Shown in pieces: positions 1 to 5,889 of a DNA stretch of 6,177 nt (position 1 is its first letter; the number at the start of each line of letters is the position of its first letter). The stretch comes from Syntrophomonadaceae bacterium (GTDB lineage Bacteria > Bacillota > Syntrophomonadia > Syntrophomonadales > Syntrophomonadaceae): positions 1 through 6,177 of the forward strand of contig JAQUGU010000102.1 in the NCBI GenBank assembly GCA_028683995.1. The letters are read 5' to 3'. Under the pieces are notes generated by a model, which made no database searches, was not told the origin of the DNA, and was given only the letters and a program-made list of their open reading frames with translations. Made by a program: the position numbers and the translations under genes.

Positions 1-62
1 AGTTAAGTCCTCCTGCGCCGATGGTACTGCAGAATTCTGTGGAAGAGTAGGACGTTTCCAGG
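1..62 (+). rRNA. rrf: 5S ribosomal RNA, 3' half (gene enters from the left edge)
   Basis: The window opens inside a 5S rRNA gene. The stretch AGTTAAG, then CGCCGATGGTACT, then AGAGTAGGACG and a terminal CCAGG matches the conserved order of the second half of bacterial 5S rRNA. Helix IV can form as CUGCAG/CUGUGG around an AAUU loop (28-43, with G-U pairs). The final CCAGG would pair with the missing 5' end. Position 54 is T (GTTTCCAGG) where many Firmicutes have G (GTTGCCAGG), a small deviation. The 3' end is placed at about 62 from family knowledge and could be off by two bases. A 16S-23S-5S operon probably lies to the left, outside the window. Confidence 0.87.
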
Positions 63-91
63 ATTTAATTATTTTCTGGTAAAAAGATATC

Positions 92-159
92 GTGTGACAG
101 GGGGACGTGGTTGTTGACAACATTTCAATGTTGTCAACAACCCCGTCCCCCTGTCACAC
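92..159. repeat. 68-bp near-perfect palindromic repeat, copy 1
   Basis: Two 33-nt arms (92-124 and 127-159) are inverted copies with a single mismatch (T108 opposite C143), separated by the dinucleotide TC. The outer arm reads GTGTGACAGGGGGACG, the inner part GGTTGTTGACAACATT. Each arm also contains a smaller palindrome, TGTTGACAACA (112-122 in the left arm). The same element recurs at 1970-2038. It lies 30 nt past the 5S rRNA end and 3 nt past the stop codon of the convergent gene, so it may also serve as a transcription terminator in both directions, although it has no T-tract. Its form fits REP-like intergenic elements or a small non-autonomous mobile element; no transposase is present here. 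Confidence 0.9.
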
Positions 160-162
160 TTG

Positions 163-654
163 TTACCGCCCTTTAGTCCAATACGAACATTGTTGAAAGT
201 TGGAGCTTGATACCTTATAGGGGTTCTGCCAGTAAAAGGTTGAGGTGGTGGCCATATTCATATCATCAGTTGGGTTATCATCCTGGACCGTTAAAATGGG
301 GTCAGGAGCTGTACTTTCTTCGTCAAGTATCGTTGAACGGGCAGGGTTTTCATCTTCATCAGAAGTAATGTTTTCCTCATTAAATACCGTAAGTTCGTCA
401 TCTTCCTCATCAAATATAAGCTCCTCATCATCTCCATCAAATACGGTTAGTTCTTCATCATCAGCCTCATAAAAATTGCTATCATCTGCTGCAAGAGATG
501 GCCGGATGATGGCTTTGCTGGTGAAGTATTTTAAAATTGGATGGTTAGACGGTAAGAGGACATCTCGTTCAATAATGTTGTCTATTACATTCTGGTTGGT
601 TGTGGGCTGTCTAAGAGTTGCTTTGTAATTAGAATGCCGGAATAAAACTTCCAT
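163..654 (-). CDS. acidic repeat-containing hypothetical protein (163 aa)
   Basis: I do not recognise a family. The start at 654 is chosen because GGGAGGTG lies 9 nt upstream; an upstream in-frame ATG at 690 has no such site and would add 12 residues. The protein has a basic N-terminal part (residues 1-55). A strongly acidic middle (57-100) follows, built of three about 10-residue units: DDEELTVFDG (65-74), DDEELIFDEE (75-84) and DDELTVFNEE (85-94). A further Asp/Glu-rich and Thr/Pro-rich stretch runs to about 130, and the tail is aromatic and polar with a single Cys (156). There is no signal peptide or membrane segment. The low-complexity core suggests a disordered, ion- or protein-binding segment, but the function is unknown. 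The gene is convergent with the 5S rRNA gene and appears monocistronic. Composition is compatible with a real gene because of the good ribosome binding site and the intact frame. Confidence 0.7.
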   Translation of the reverse strand: MEVLFRHSNYKATLRQPTTNQNVIDNIIERDVLLPSNHPILKYFTSKAIIRPSLAADDSNFYEADDEELTVFDGDDEELIFDEEDDELTVFNEENITSDEDENPARSTILDEESTAPDPILTVQDDNPTDDMNMATTSTFYWQNPYKVSSSNFQQCSYWTKGR

Positions 655-905
655 AGCTTTATTCACCTCCCGGTAAAATCTGTGATGCAAATACGATTAT
701 TGAATAAAGGGAATCAATTCCCGAAAAATAATATCATAAATGTTTACACCCTTAATATATGCGGGGAAAATATAAATGTTATACTGAAATAGGCGTTGAT
801 AACGAAGTTATCTTGTAAATAACTTAAAGTTTAGGACTTTATCAATTGTTTAGGGGTGAGGAGTAGCAGCCTTCGACCGCCAACTGGTTAATCCGAACCG
901 CCAAT
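655..905. other. non-coding spacer upstream of the acidic-protein gene
   Basis: No convincing reading frame was found. It contains the ribosome binding site of the 163-654 gene (about 663-671). It also holds a short inverted repeat GGGAAT-CA-ATTCCC (709-722), about 55 nt before that gene's start and so a possible operator, and a hairpin GATAAC-GAA-GTTATC (798-812). The 8-mer ACCGCCAA occurs twice (876-883 and 897-904). The stretch around 690-780 is AT-rich and probably contains the promoter of the acidic-protein gene, but no -35/-10 pair stands out. Confidence 0.4.
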
Positions 906-935
906 AAAAAAAGGAGACCTCGCGGTCTCCTTTTT
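906..935. terminator. bidirectional intrinsic terminator hairpin
   Basis: The stem GGAGACC (913-919) pairs with GGTCTCC (924-930) around the loop TCGC. A run of A (906-912) lies on the left and a run of T (931-935) on the right, so the hairpin is followed by a U-tract in either direction (seven U on the minus strand, five on the plus strand). The most likely user is the cysteine-rich gene, whose minus-strand stop lies 216 nt upstream. It may also end a plus-strand transcript from about 780-900, though no such gene is evident. Confidence 0.82.
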
Positions 936-1015
936 GGTTGTAACCCTATATTCTGATAAATGACGGGTCACCCGGCCTCAGCAGCTCTACAAATGAACCC
1001 CTCGTTTCAGTGGTC

Positions 1016-1146
1016 GGCTGGGCAGACACATGGGTCTGCCCCTACAATCCTTAAGTTGACGACCGACTACTGCCCCTACGACTACTGGTCCCCGGCTGGG
1101 CAGACACACGGGTCTGCCCCTACAATCCTACGTCTGACGATTGACT
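1016..1146. repeat. two direct copies of a GTAGGGGCAGAC-type palindromic repeat
   Basis: Copy A (1016-1051) and copy B (1094-1129) are 36 nt each with one difference (T1031 versus C1109), at a period of 78 bp. Weaker similarity continues without gaps to 1068 and 1146 (TGACGACCGACT versus TGACGATTGACT). Each copy is a hairpin: GGGCAGAC and GTCTGCCC around a 6-nt loop. On the minus strand the unit begins GGATTGTAGGGGCAGACCC. A partial third match, CTGCCCCTAC, sits between the copies (1070-1079). The block starts 6 nt after the stop codon of the cysteine-rich gene. It looks like a REP-type intergenic element; the pattern is familiar from many bacterial genomes, but I could not search for relatives. 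Confidence 0.8.
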
Positions 1147-1151
1147 TCGTA

Positions 1152-1829
1152 TTAGCAACCACACCTGGTATTGTTTGCGGGTCCGGGACAAGGGGTGCAT
1201 TCACCAATTTTGTGTGGTTCGGGGAATTCCTGACATACAGTAACTCCGCCGAGTGCAATACCTAATACATAAAGGTTATCGTGTTTCCAGAGTTTGTCGA
1301 TCAGGCATCCGGTAATATGAACCCGGCTGCACTGCCCATCATCTATATGGCAGCAAAGATCCTTAACTACAACACAAGACCCATCAATTTTTTGCAGGGC
1401 AGTGCGAACATCATTTCCACTAATTGGTCTGCCACTGGGGAATGGATAGAATGTAGTACATTCAAAATCATGGTAGTGGTTTATCACCAAAGTTGGACAA
1501 ATATTGGGATTTGGGGGGGTTAGGACAACCTGAAAGCCAACTCTGATATCAACGCCCAGGCAACTCGGTTTTAAGCTTTCTTCCGCACAAATAACACTTA
1601 CAGCACAACTCATGTCAGGAGTTAACGGTATTAGTTCACCTCTGCAGCTTCCAGGAATCAGACCCTCACCCGTGGCAGGAATGGGCACGTACAGGTCAAT
1701 GTCTTGGGTACAGGTATACTTTACATCCTGGACACAGATATCGTGTATAACGGTACCGCGGGAATCAACATCGATTCCAAACCTTTCCATAAATTCAGGG
1801 TCTTTCAGCATTTCAAAAGCTTTTTCCAT
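1152..1829 (-). CDS. cysteine-rich hypothetical protein (225 aa)
   Basis: I do not recognise the family. The start at 1829 is supported by AAGGAGG at 1841-1847, 11 nt upstream. Eighteen cysteines (8 percent) are spread along the protein at residues 32, 40, 62, 75, 81, 90, 111, 124, 152, 159, 160, 167, 175, 199, 211, 214, 223 and 225, including a CC pair and a terminal CxC. The N-terminus (EKAFEMLKDPEFMERFGIDV) looks like a short amphipathic helical segment; the rest is predicted to be mostly beta-rich, with many Val/Ile and Pro. No signal peptide, membrane helix or canonical ferredoxin CxxCxxCxxxC motif is present. Spaced cysteines in a protein without an export signal fit disulfide-cross-linked spore coat or exosporium proteins of Firmicutes, or metal binding; both are guesses. 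It is transcribed alone, with a terminator at 906-935. Confidence 0.75.
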   Translation of the reverse strand: MEKAFEMLKDPEFMERFGIDVDSRGTVIHDICVQDVKYTCTQDIDLYVPIPATGEGLIPGSCRGELIPLTPDMSCAVSVICAEESLKPSCLGVDIRVGFQVVLTPPNPNICPTLVINHYHDFECTTFYPFPSGRPISGNDVRTALQKIDGSCVVVKDLCCHIDDGQCSRVHITGCLIDKLWKHDNLYVLGIALGGVTVCQEFPEPHKIGECTPCPGPANNTRCGC

Positions 1830-1885
1830 TATAAACCTATCCTCCTTATATTAATTTAGGCTGTGGGCATTTGTAATAAAAATTG

Positions 1886-1912
1886 TCTATAATGGGCTTA
1901 AATGCCATCCAA
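1886..1912 (-). promoter_or_regulatory. possible weak promoter of the cysteine-rich gene
   Basis: On the minus strand TTGGAT (1912-1907) and TATAGA (1891-1886) could be -35 and -10 boxes, but the spacer is only 15 nt. A sporulation sigma factor promoter is equally possible and could not be assigned. Treat this as tentative. Confidence 0.22.
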
Positions 1913-1969
1913 CCTACAATATACGATATTCACTAGTGCTTCCTTGTGTTACATAGACATCTGCATTAA

Positions 1970-2038
1970 GGGTGACAGGGGGACGGGGTTGTTGACAACA
2001 TTGAAAATGTTGTCAACAACCCCGTCCCCCTGTCACCC
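1970..2038. repeat. 69-bp perfect palindromic repeat, copy 2
   Basis: Two 33-nt arms (1970-2002 and 2006-2038) are perfect inverted copies around a 3-nt loop GAA. The arm reads GGGTGACAGGGGGACGG, then GGTTGTTGACAACATT; it differs from copy 1 at 92-159 only in the second outer base, the repaired mismatch and the loop. The nested palindrome TGTTGACAACA lies at 1990-2000. The element sits between the terminator of the hydrogenase operon and the promoter region of the cysteine-rich gene. The nearly identical arms in two unrelated intergenic spots indicate dispersal in the genome rather than local function. Confidence 0.93.
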
Positions 2039-2066
2039 CTGTCACTTTCGTCAACCTCGTTGCCCC

Positions 2067-2098
2067 AAAAAAAAATAGACCCGGTAAAGGGTCTATTT
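2067..2098 (-). terminator. intrinsic terminator of the hydrogenase operon
   Basis: A 10-bp stem, AAATAGACCC (2073-2082) and GGGTCTATTT (2089-2098), encloses a 6-nt loop. On the minus strand it runs into nine U residues (complement of the A-run 2067-2075). It lies 56 nt after the hydA stop codon and fits the end of the hydCBA transcript. Confidence 0.9.
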
Positions 2099-2123
2099 AA
2101 AAAGAGAGTGAATGAGATATGCA

Positions 2124-2149
2124 ATTAACTAACCGTTACGTTAGTTAAT
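2124..2149 (-). other. inverted repeat just after the hydA stop codon
   Basis: ATTAACTAAC (2124-2133) and GTTAGTTAAT (2140-2149) form a perfect 10-bp stem with a 6-nt loop. It starts 5 nt after the hydA stop and precedes the intrinsic terminator. It has no U-tract of its own. It may protect the mRNA 3' end or bind a protein; the role is unknown. Confidence 0.6.
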
Positions 2150-2154
2150 AAACC

Positions 2155-3879
2155 TTATAGATATTTTTTATTCTTGGCCTGGTAATGAGTATGCAGCAGC
2201 TCGTGGGATTTATGTCCCAGGGGTTCATGCAGGAACTCATCATACAGGGTCTTAACTTCAGGATTCTCATGGGATTTTCTAATCGCGCATTTTTCATCTT
2301 CTACATATATACTGTCAATGCGCTCTACCCGTTTAGCGTTAGCCTTGGTAATAGGCTGTCCGCCACCGCCAATGCAACCGCCGGGGCAGGCCATGATTTC
2401 TATAAAGTGGTAAGGGGATTCTCCTGCTCTAACCTGATCCATCAGTTTACGGGCATTGGAGAGGCCATTGGCTATAGCCACCTTTACTAGCGTGCCATCC
2501 AGGTCTACTTCCGCTTCCTTAATACCGGTAATACCGCGAGTTACTTCGAAATTAACATCTTCCAGAGTTTTTCCGGTTACTACTTCATAAACCGTTCTTA
2601 AGGCTGCTTCCATAACCCCGCCAGAGGCTCCGAAGATAACTGCTGCACCGGTATAGGCGCCCATCCAGGAATCGAAATTGGTGCCTGCCAGTTTATCGAA
2701 GTCCAGTCCACTCATGCGGAACAAACGGCCAATTTCCCTGGTAGTCAATACCAGGTCAACATCGCGGTAGCCGCTGGCGTTCATTTCCGGTCGAGCAGCC
2801 TCGAACTTTTTGGCGGTACAGGGCATAATTGATACTGAATAAATCTTTGCCGGATCAATACCCATCTTATCAGCCCAATAGGTCTTTACCAGGGGACCAA
2901 ACATCTGCTGAGGCGATTTACAGGTTGACAAGTTATCTAACAGGTCGGGATAAAAAGTCTCGCAGAAATTAATCCAGCCCGGGCTACAGGAAGTAAACAT
3001 GGGCAGGGTTCCACCTTCTTTAAGGCGCTGCAGGAGTTCATTACCTTCCTCCAGTATAGTCAGGTCAGCCGTAAAGTTGGTGTGTAATACATAGTCAAAT
3101 CCTACCTGGCGCAAGCCGGCTACAAAAACGTCCATGGGCATATCACCGGTCTTCATGCCAACTTCTTCACCGATGGCTACTCTTACTGCCGGAGCTATCT
3201 GCGTTACCACCACTTTGTCGGGGTCGGCGATGGCTGCCAGTAGCTTGTCAATTTCTTCTACTTCACCAATAGCGCCTACCGGGCAGGCATGAATACATTG
3301 ACCACACATGACACATGCGCTATCCATCAGGTCACCGCCCATGGTGGGTACTACCATAGAAAGAACTCCCCGGTTTTCCAGACCTAAAGCATTAACACTC
3401 TGGACTACGGTGCAGGCTTCTATGCAGCGGCGGCAGAGCACACATTTATCCGGGTCTCTGAATAACGATGGAGTAGAGTAGTCTTTTTTCAGTCCTCTTA
3501 CCTTAAGTGTAAATGGGTTATCGCGGATGAAATATTCATTGGCCAGATCCTGCAGTTCGCAATTGCCATTGCGGATACAATTCAAGCAGTCCTGGGGATG
3601 ATGGGACAGAATCAGTTCCAGTATAGTCTTTCTGGCTTCAATTACTTTGGGGGTGCGGGTCTTAACAACCATGCCTTCCATTACCGGCTGAGCACAGGCG
3701 GCCGCAAGAAGTCTGTTTCCTTCAACTTCACATACACATACCCGGCAGTTAGCTTTTACTGCCTGGTCAGGATGATGACATAGTGTAGGAATTTTGATAC
3801 CGACTTCTTTAGCTGCCTGCAGGATGGTTGAGCCTTCGGGAACGGATACTTTGATTCCGTCTATTGTTAAGTTAACCAT
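2155..3879 (-). CDS. hydA: [FeFe]-hydrogenase catalytic subunit HydA (NADH-linked trimeric type)
   Basis: Cytoplasmic catalytic subunit that reduces protons to H2 at the H-cluster. Its 574 residues show an N-terminal [2Fe-2S] plant-type domain (C34, C45, C48, C62), then a His-ligated [4Fe-4S] site (H94, C98, C101, C107). Two [4Fe-4S] motifs follow (C146/149/152/156 and C189/192/195/199). The H-domain has L1 TSCSPGW (296-302), L2 IMPCTAKKFE (351-360) and L3 IMACPGGCIGGGGQP (495-509), and the small-subunit-like domain at the C-terminus ends in SHELLHTHY. Length and spacing parallel Clostridium pasteurianum CpI with an offset of one, and the proton-path residues E278, E281, S318 and C298 are kept. 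Odd: residue 299, which aligns with cluster ligand C300 of CpI, is Ser. The extra C-terminal [2Fe-2S] domain of Thermotoga-type HydA is absent. AAAAGGAGGG lies 6 nt before the ATG; the gap to hydB is 24 nt. Confidence 0.95.
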   Translation of the reverse strand: MVNLTIDGIKVSVPEGSTILQAAKEVGIKIPTLCHHPDQAVKANCRVCVCEVEGNRLLAAACAQPVMEGMVVKTRTPKVIEARKTILELILSHHPQDCLNCIRNGNCELQDLANEYFIRDNPFTLKVRGLKKDYSTPSLFRDPDKCVLCRRCIEACTVVQSVNALGLENRGVLSMVVPTMGGDLMDSACVMCGQCIHACPVGAIGEVEEIDKLLAAIADPDKVVVTQIAPAVRVAIGEEVGMKTGDMPMDVFVAGLRQVGFDYVLHTNFTADLTILEEGNELLQRLKEGGTLPMFTSCSPGWINFCETFYPDLLDNLSTCKSPQQMFGPLVKTYWADKMGIDPAKIYSVSIMPCTAKKFEAARPEMNASGYRDVDLVLTTREIGRLFRMSGLDFDKLAGTNFDSWMGAYTGAAVIFGASGGVMEAALRTVYEVVTGKTLEDVNFEVTRGITGIKEAEVDLDGTLVKVAIANGLSNARKLMDQVRAGESPYHFIEIMACPGGCIGGGGQPITKANAKRVERIDSIYVEDEKCAIRKSHENPEVKTLYDEFLHEPLGHKSHELLHTHYQAKNKKYL

Positions 3880-3903
3880 TATATTCCCTCCTTTTGCTCT
3901 TTC

Positions 3904-5127
3904 CTACATTAATTTGGCATTGTAGTCGGTGCCAAAGTGTTTAATAGTGGTAAGTATCGGTGCGGGTGCTGCCTGTCCCAGTCCACAGAGGCAGGCGATG
4001 GACATTACATTGCCCAGTTTTTGCATCAGTTCAATATCCTTCAGGCTGCCCTGGCCGCTATTTACTAATTCCATAAGTTCATGCATACGGGCCGTTCCTT
4101 CCCGGCAGGGGGCACATTTGCCGCAGGATTCATGTTCGAAGAACTTGGCAATACGGGTAGTAACATCTACAATATCACGGGTCTCATCAAGTACAAATAC
4201 AGCGCCCGACCCCAGGGTAGCGCCAATGGCAGACATATTATCAAAGGCCACCGGGGTATTTAAAAGGGAATCAGGGATAAATGCCCCGGAGGTTCCGCCT
4301 ATCTGAACCGCTTTAAATTTCTTACCTCCTGGGATACCGCCACCAAACTGGTATACTATTTCTCTAATTGTGGTATTGGTAGGCACCTCAAAAAAGGTTT
4401 TGTTGTTTACATCTCCAGTTAAGGTAAATACTTTAGTTCCCGGGTAGGAGGGGACTCCGATACCCGCATACCATTCTGCCCCTTTTTCGATTATTACTGG
4501 AATACTGGCAAAGGTTTCAACGTTGTTAACGATGGTAGGTTTCATCCATAATCCCTCGGAAGGGGGATAAGGGGGTTTAAAACGAGGCTCACCTCTTTTA
4601 CCTTCGATAGATTCGATAAGGGCAGTCTCCTCACCACATACATACGCCCCGGCTCCGCTCCTTACCTCAATATCAAAACCTTTAAGTACAGCTTTTTCTT
4701 TGGCTTGCCCTATAGCAGTGTTCAATATATCAATGAGTTGGGGATATTCCCCGCGTAGATATATAAAACCTTTTGCTGCCCCAATAGCATAGGCACATAT
4801 AGCCATGCCTTCGATAAGGGTGTGGGGGTCGTTTTCCATTATTAAACGGTCTTTATAAGTGCCGGGTTCTCCTTCATCGGCATTGCAGACTACATATTTT
4901 TCATCGGCATTGGCTCTGTAGGCAAAAGACCATTTCTGCCCGCAATTAAAGCCTGCACCACCCCGGCCTCTTAAATTAGATTTCTTTACTTCTTCAATGA
5001 GTGCTTCTTTATCCATACTGCTGGCTTTTTCCAGGGACTTATATCCGCCCTGAGCAATATAGTCATCAATCTTTAAGGGATCGATTTTACCATAATTGCG
5101 CAGTACGATTCGCATCTCTTCGGCCAT
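3904..5127 (-). CDS. hydB: NADH-binding FMN/[4Fe-4S] hydrogenase subunit HydB (NuoF-like)
   Basis: Diaphorase subunit that takes a hydride from NADH to FMN and passes electrons through a [4Fe-4S] cluster. The 407 residues show the NADH/FMN motif RGRGGAGF (53-60), CNADEGEPGTYKDR (81-94) and GAGAYVCGEETALIESIEG (158-176). The cluster motif ESCGKCAPC (333-341) has C335, C338 and C341, with C381 of CLCGLGQ as probable fourth ligand. The start at 5127 is chosen because AAAGGAGGTC ends 5 nt upstream; an in-frame ATG at 5172 has no comparable site. The protein is the bare NuoF core: it lacks the N-terminal thioredoxin-like [2Fe-2S] domain and the C-terminal double [4Fe-4S] ferredoxin domain of the Thermotoga bifurcating HydB (about 620 aa). 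This resembles the ferredoxin-independent enzyme of Syntrophomonas wolfei. It lies 76 nt after hydC and 24 nt before hydA. Confidence 0.95.
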   Translation of the reverse strand: MAEEMRIVLRNYGKIDPLKIDDYIAQGGYKSLEKASSMDKEALIEEVKKSNLRGRGGAGFNCGQKWSFAYRANADEKYVVCNADEGEPGTYKDRLIMENDPHTLIEGMAICAYAIGAAKGFIYLRGEYPQLIDILNTAIGQAKEKAVLKGFDIEVRSGAGAYVCGEETALIESIEGKRGEPRFKPPYPPSEGLWMKPTIVNNVETFASIPVIIEKGAEWYAGIGVPSYPGTKVFTLTGDVNNKTFFEVPTNTTIREIVYQFGGGIPGGKKFKAVQIGGTSGAFIPDSLLNTPVAFDNMSAIGATLGSGAVFVLDETRDIVDVTTRIAKFFEHESCGKCAPCREGTARMHELMELVNSGQGSLKDIELMQKLGNVMSIACLCGLGQAAPAPILTTIKHFGTDYNAKLM

Positions 5128-5203
5128 CTTTTGACCTCCTTTCTTTATGCTGGTGTCCCGATTTGCAACCAATAATTCTTAATCTCAATTACGTTTTACG
5201 TTA

Positions 5204-5647
5204 CTACTTGTATTCTGCCAGGATGGCAGGTACTTTTGCTGGACTTACATCTAGATGAACTTTACCGTTTATGGTTATTACCGGAGTTGCCTGGCACTGT
5301 CCTACACATTCAGTGTATTCCAGGGCGAACTGGCCATTAGCCGTACTTTCTCCCATTTTGACACCCAGTTCTCTCTCCAGTGCAGCTACTACTTCGGCTG
5401 CACCAGCTACATGGCACGGCGCACTTTCACATATTCTGATTACATTTTTACCTCTGGATGCAACCGAAAACATAGAGTAAAAGGTAGCAACGCCATAAGC
5501 AGCGCTGGCAGGAAGGTTAAAAACCCTGGCTGCTTCAGTCACCGCCTCCACCGGCAGGTAGCTCAGTTCTCTCTGCACCGCATGATAAGCCTCAATCATG
5601 CCCCCTGGCTTATCCGCATAACTGGCTATGATGTCCTTGTAATCCAT
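5204..5647 (-). CDS. hydC: [2Fe-2S] hydrogenase subunit HydC (NuoE-like)
   Basis: Small thioredoxin-like ferredoxin subunit that shuttles electrons between HydB and HydA in the cytoplasmic complex. The 147 residues match the usual NuoE/HydC size. A helical N-terminal half (residues 1-65, with LPxxAVTEAARVFNLPASAAYGVATFYSMF-type features) precedes the [2Fe-2S] domain with ligands C73 and C78 (CESAPC) and C114 and C118 (ECVGQC). The start at 5647 is supported by AAAGGAGGG at 5657-5665, 9 nt upstream. It is the first gene of the operon, so the long structured leader (5648-6065) would control it first. It is NuoE of a formate-dehydrogenase-type module only if the downstream genes are ignored; the following hydB and hydA fix it as a hydrogenase subunit. 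Confidence 0.94.
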   Translation of the reverse strand: MDYKDIIASYADKPGGMIEAYHAVQRELSYLPVEAVTEAARVFNLPASAAYGVATFYSMFSVASRGKNVIRICESAPCHVAGAAEVVAALERELGVKMGESTANGQFALEYTECVGQCQATPVITINGKVHLDVSPAKVPAILAEYK

Positions 5648-5766
5648 CCCTTATATCCCTCCTTTCCTGTAATATGGCTTGAAAAGCTATTGCTATAATG
5701 GAAGCTGTTTTTGCAGCTAATGCAAGTCGTTAAGTCTTGGCAGTCTGGTAGATATATTAGAATTCC

Positions 5767-5803
5767 AAAATGCCAGGATTCATCGAAGAAGATCCTGGCA
5801 TTT
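5767..5803 (-). terminator. terminator-like hairpin in the hydC leader
   Basis: AAATGCCAGGAT (5803-5792 on the minus strand) pairs perfectly with ATCCTGGCATTT (5779-5768) around a 12-nt loop. If the stem is taken as TGCCAGGAT/ATCCTGGCA, it is followed by only four U and then GGAAUU, so as an intrinsic terminator it is weak. It lies 120 nt before hydC and downstream of a riboswitch-like element. It could be the conditional terminator of an expression platform, or just a leader hairpin. Confidence 0.5.
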
Positions 5804-5889
5804 AATATTGGGGTTAATCAATAACAAGCAGTACCCGTAAAAAATACATACTAAACGGGCAAAAGCACACTAATCCCCAAACCTCTTGG

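Noticed and set aside
245..472. Serine-rich plus-strand reading frame
   Set aside because: It is the antisense shadow of the acidic Asp/Glu repeat (TCATC/TCCTC codons) and lacks a ribosome binding site.
840..935. yybP-ykoY (Mn) or fluoride riboswitch on the plus strand, suggested by GGGGTGAGGAGTAGCAGC and AACCGCC
   Set aside because: The remaining conserved segments of either motif are missing and no plus-strand gene follows.
960..1265. Plus-strand reading frame of 101 codons with a repeated peptide
   Set aside because: The repeated peptide is only the translation of the two palindromic DNA repeats, and the frame runs into the cysteine-rich gene on the other strand; no ribosome binding site.
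92..2038. CRISPR array from the repeated palindromes
   Set aside because: Only two copies 1.8 kb apart, with genes between them and no regular spacers.
5128..5172. Upstream in-frame start for HydB adding 15 residues
   Set aside because: AAAGGAGGTC lies inside this extension, just before the ATG at 5127, which is the conventional start.
5128..5203. Internal promoter or processing site in the hydC-hydB gap (tandem TTACGTT at 5189-5202)
   Set aside because: No -35/-10 pair and no stable hairpin; the gap is normal for co-transcribed genes.
5255..5698. Plus-strand reading frame of 147 codons opposite hydC
   Set aside because: hydC has all NuoE-type cysteines and a strong ribosome binding site; this frame is its shadow.
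5691..5699. Plus-strand TGCTATAAT resembling an extended -10 promoter
   Set aside because: No suitable -35 and no plus-strand gene or structured RNA downstream; it lies opposite the hydC leader.
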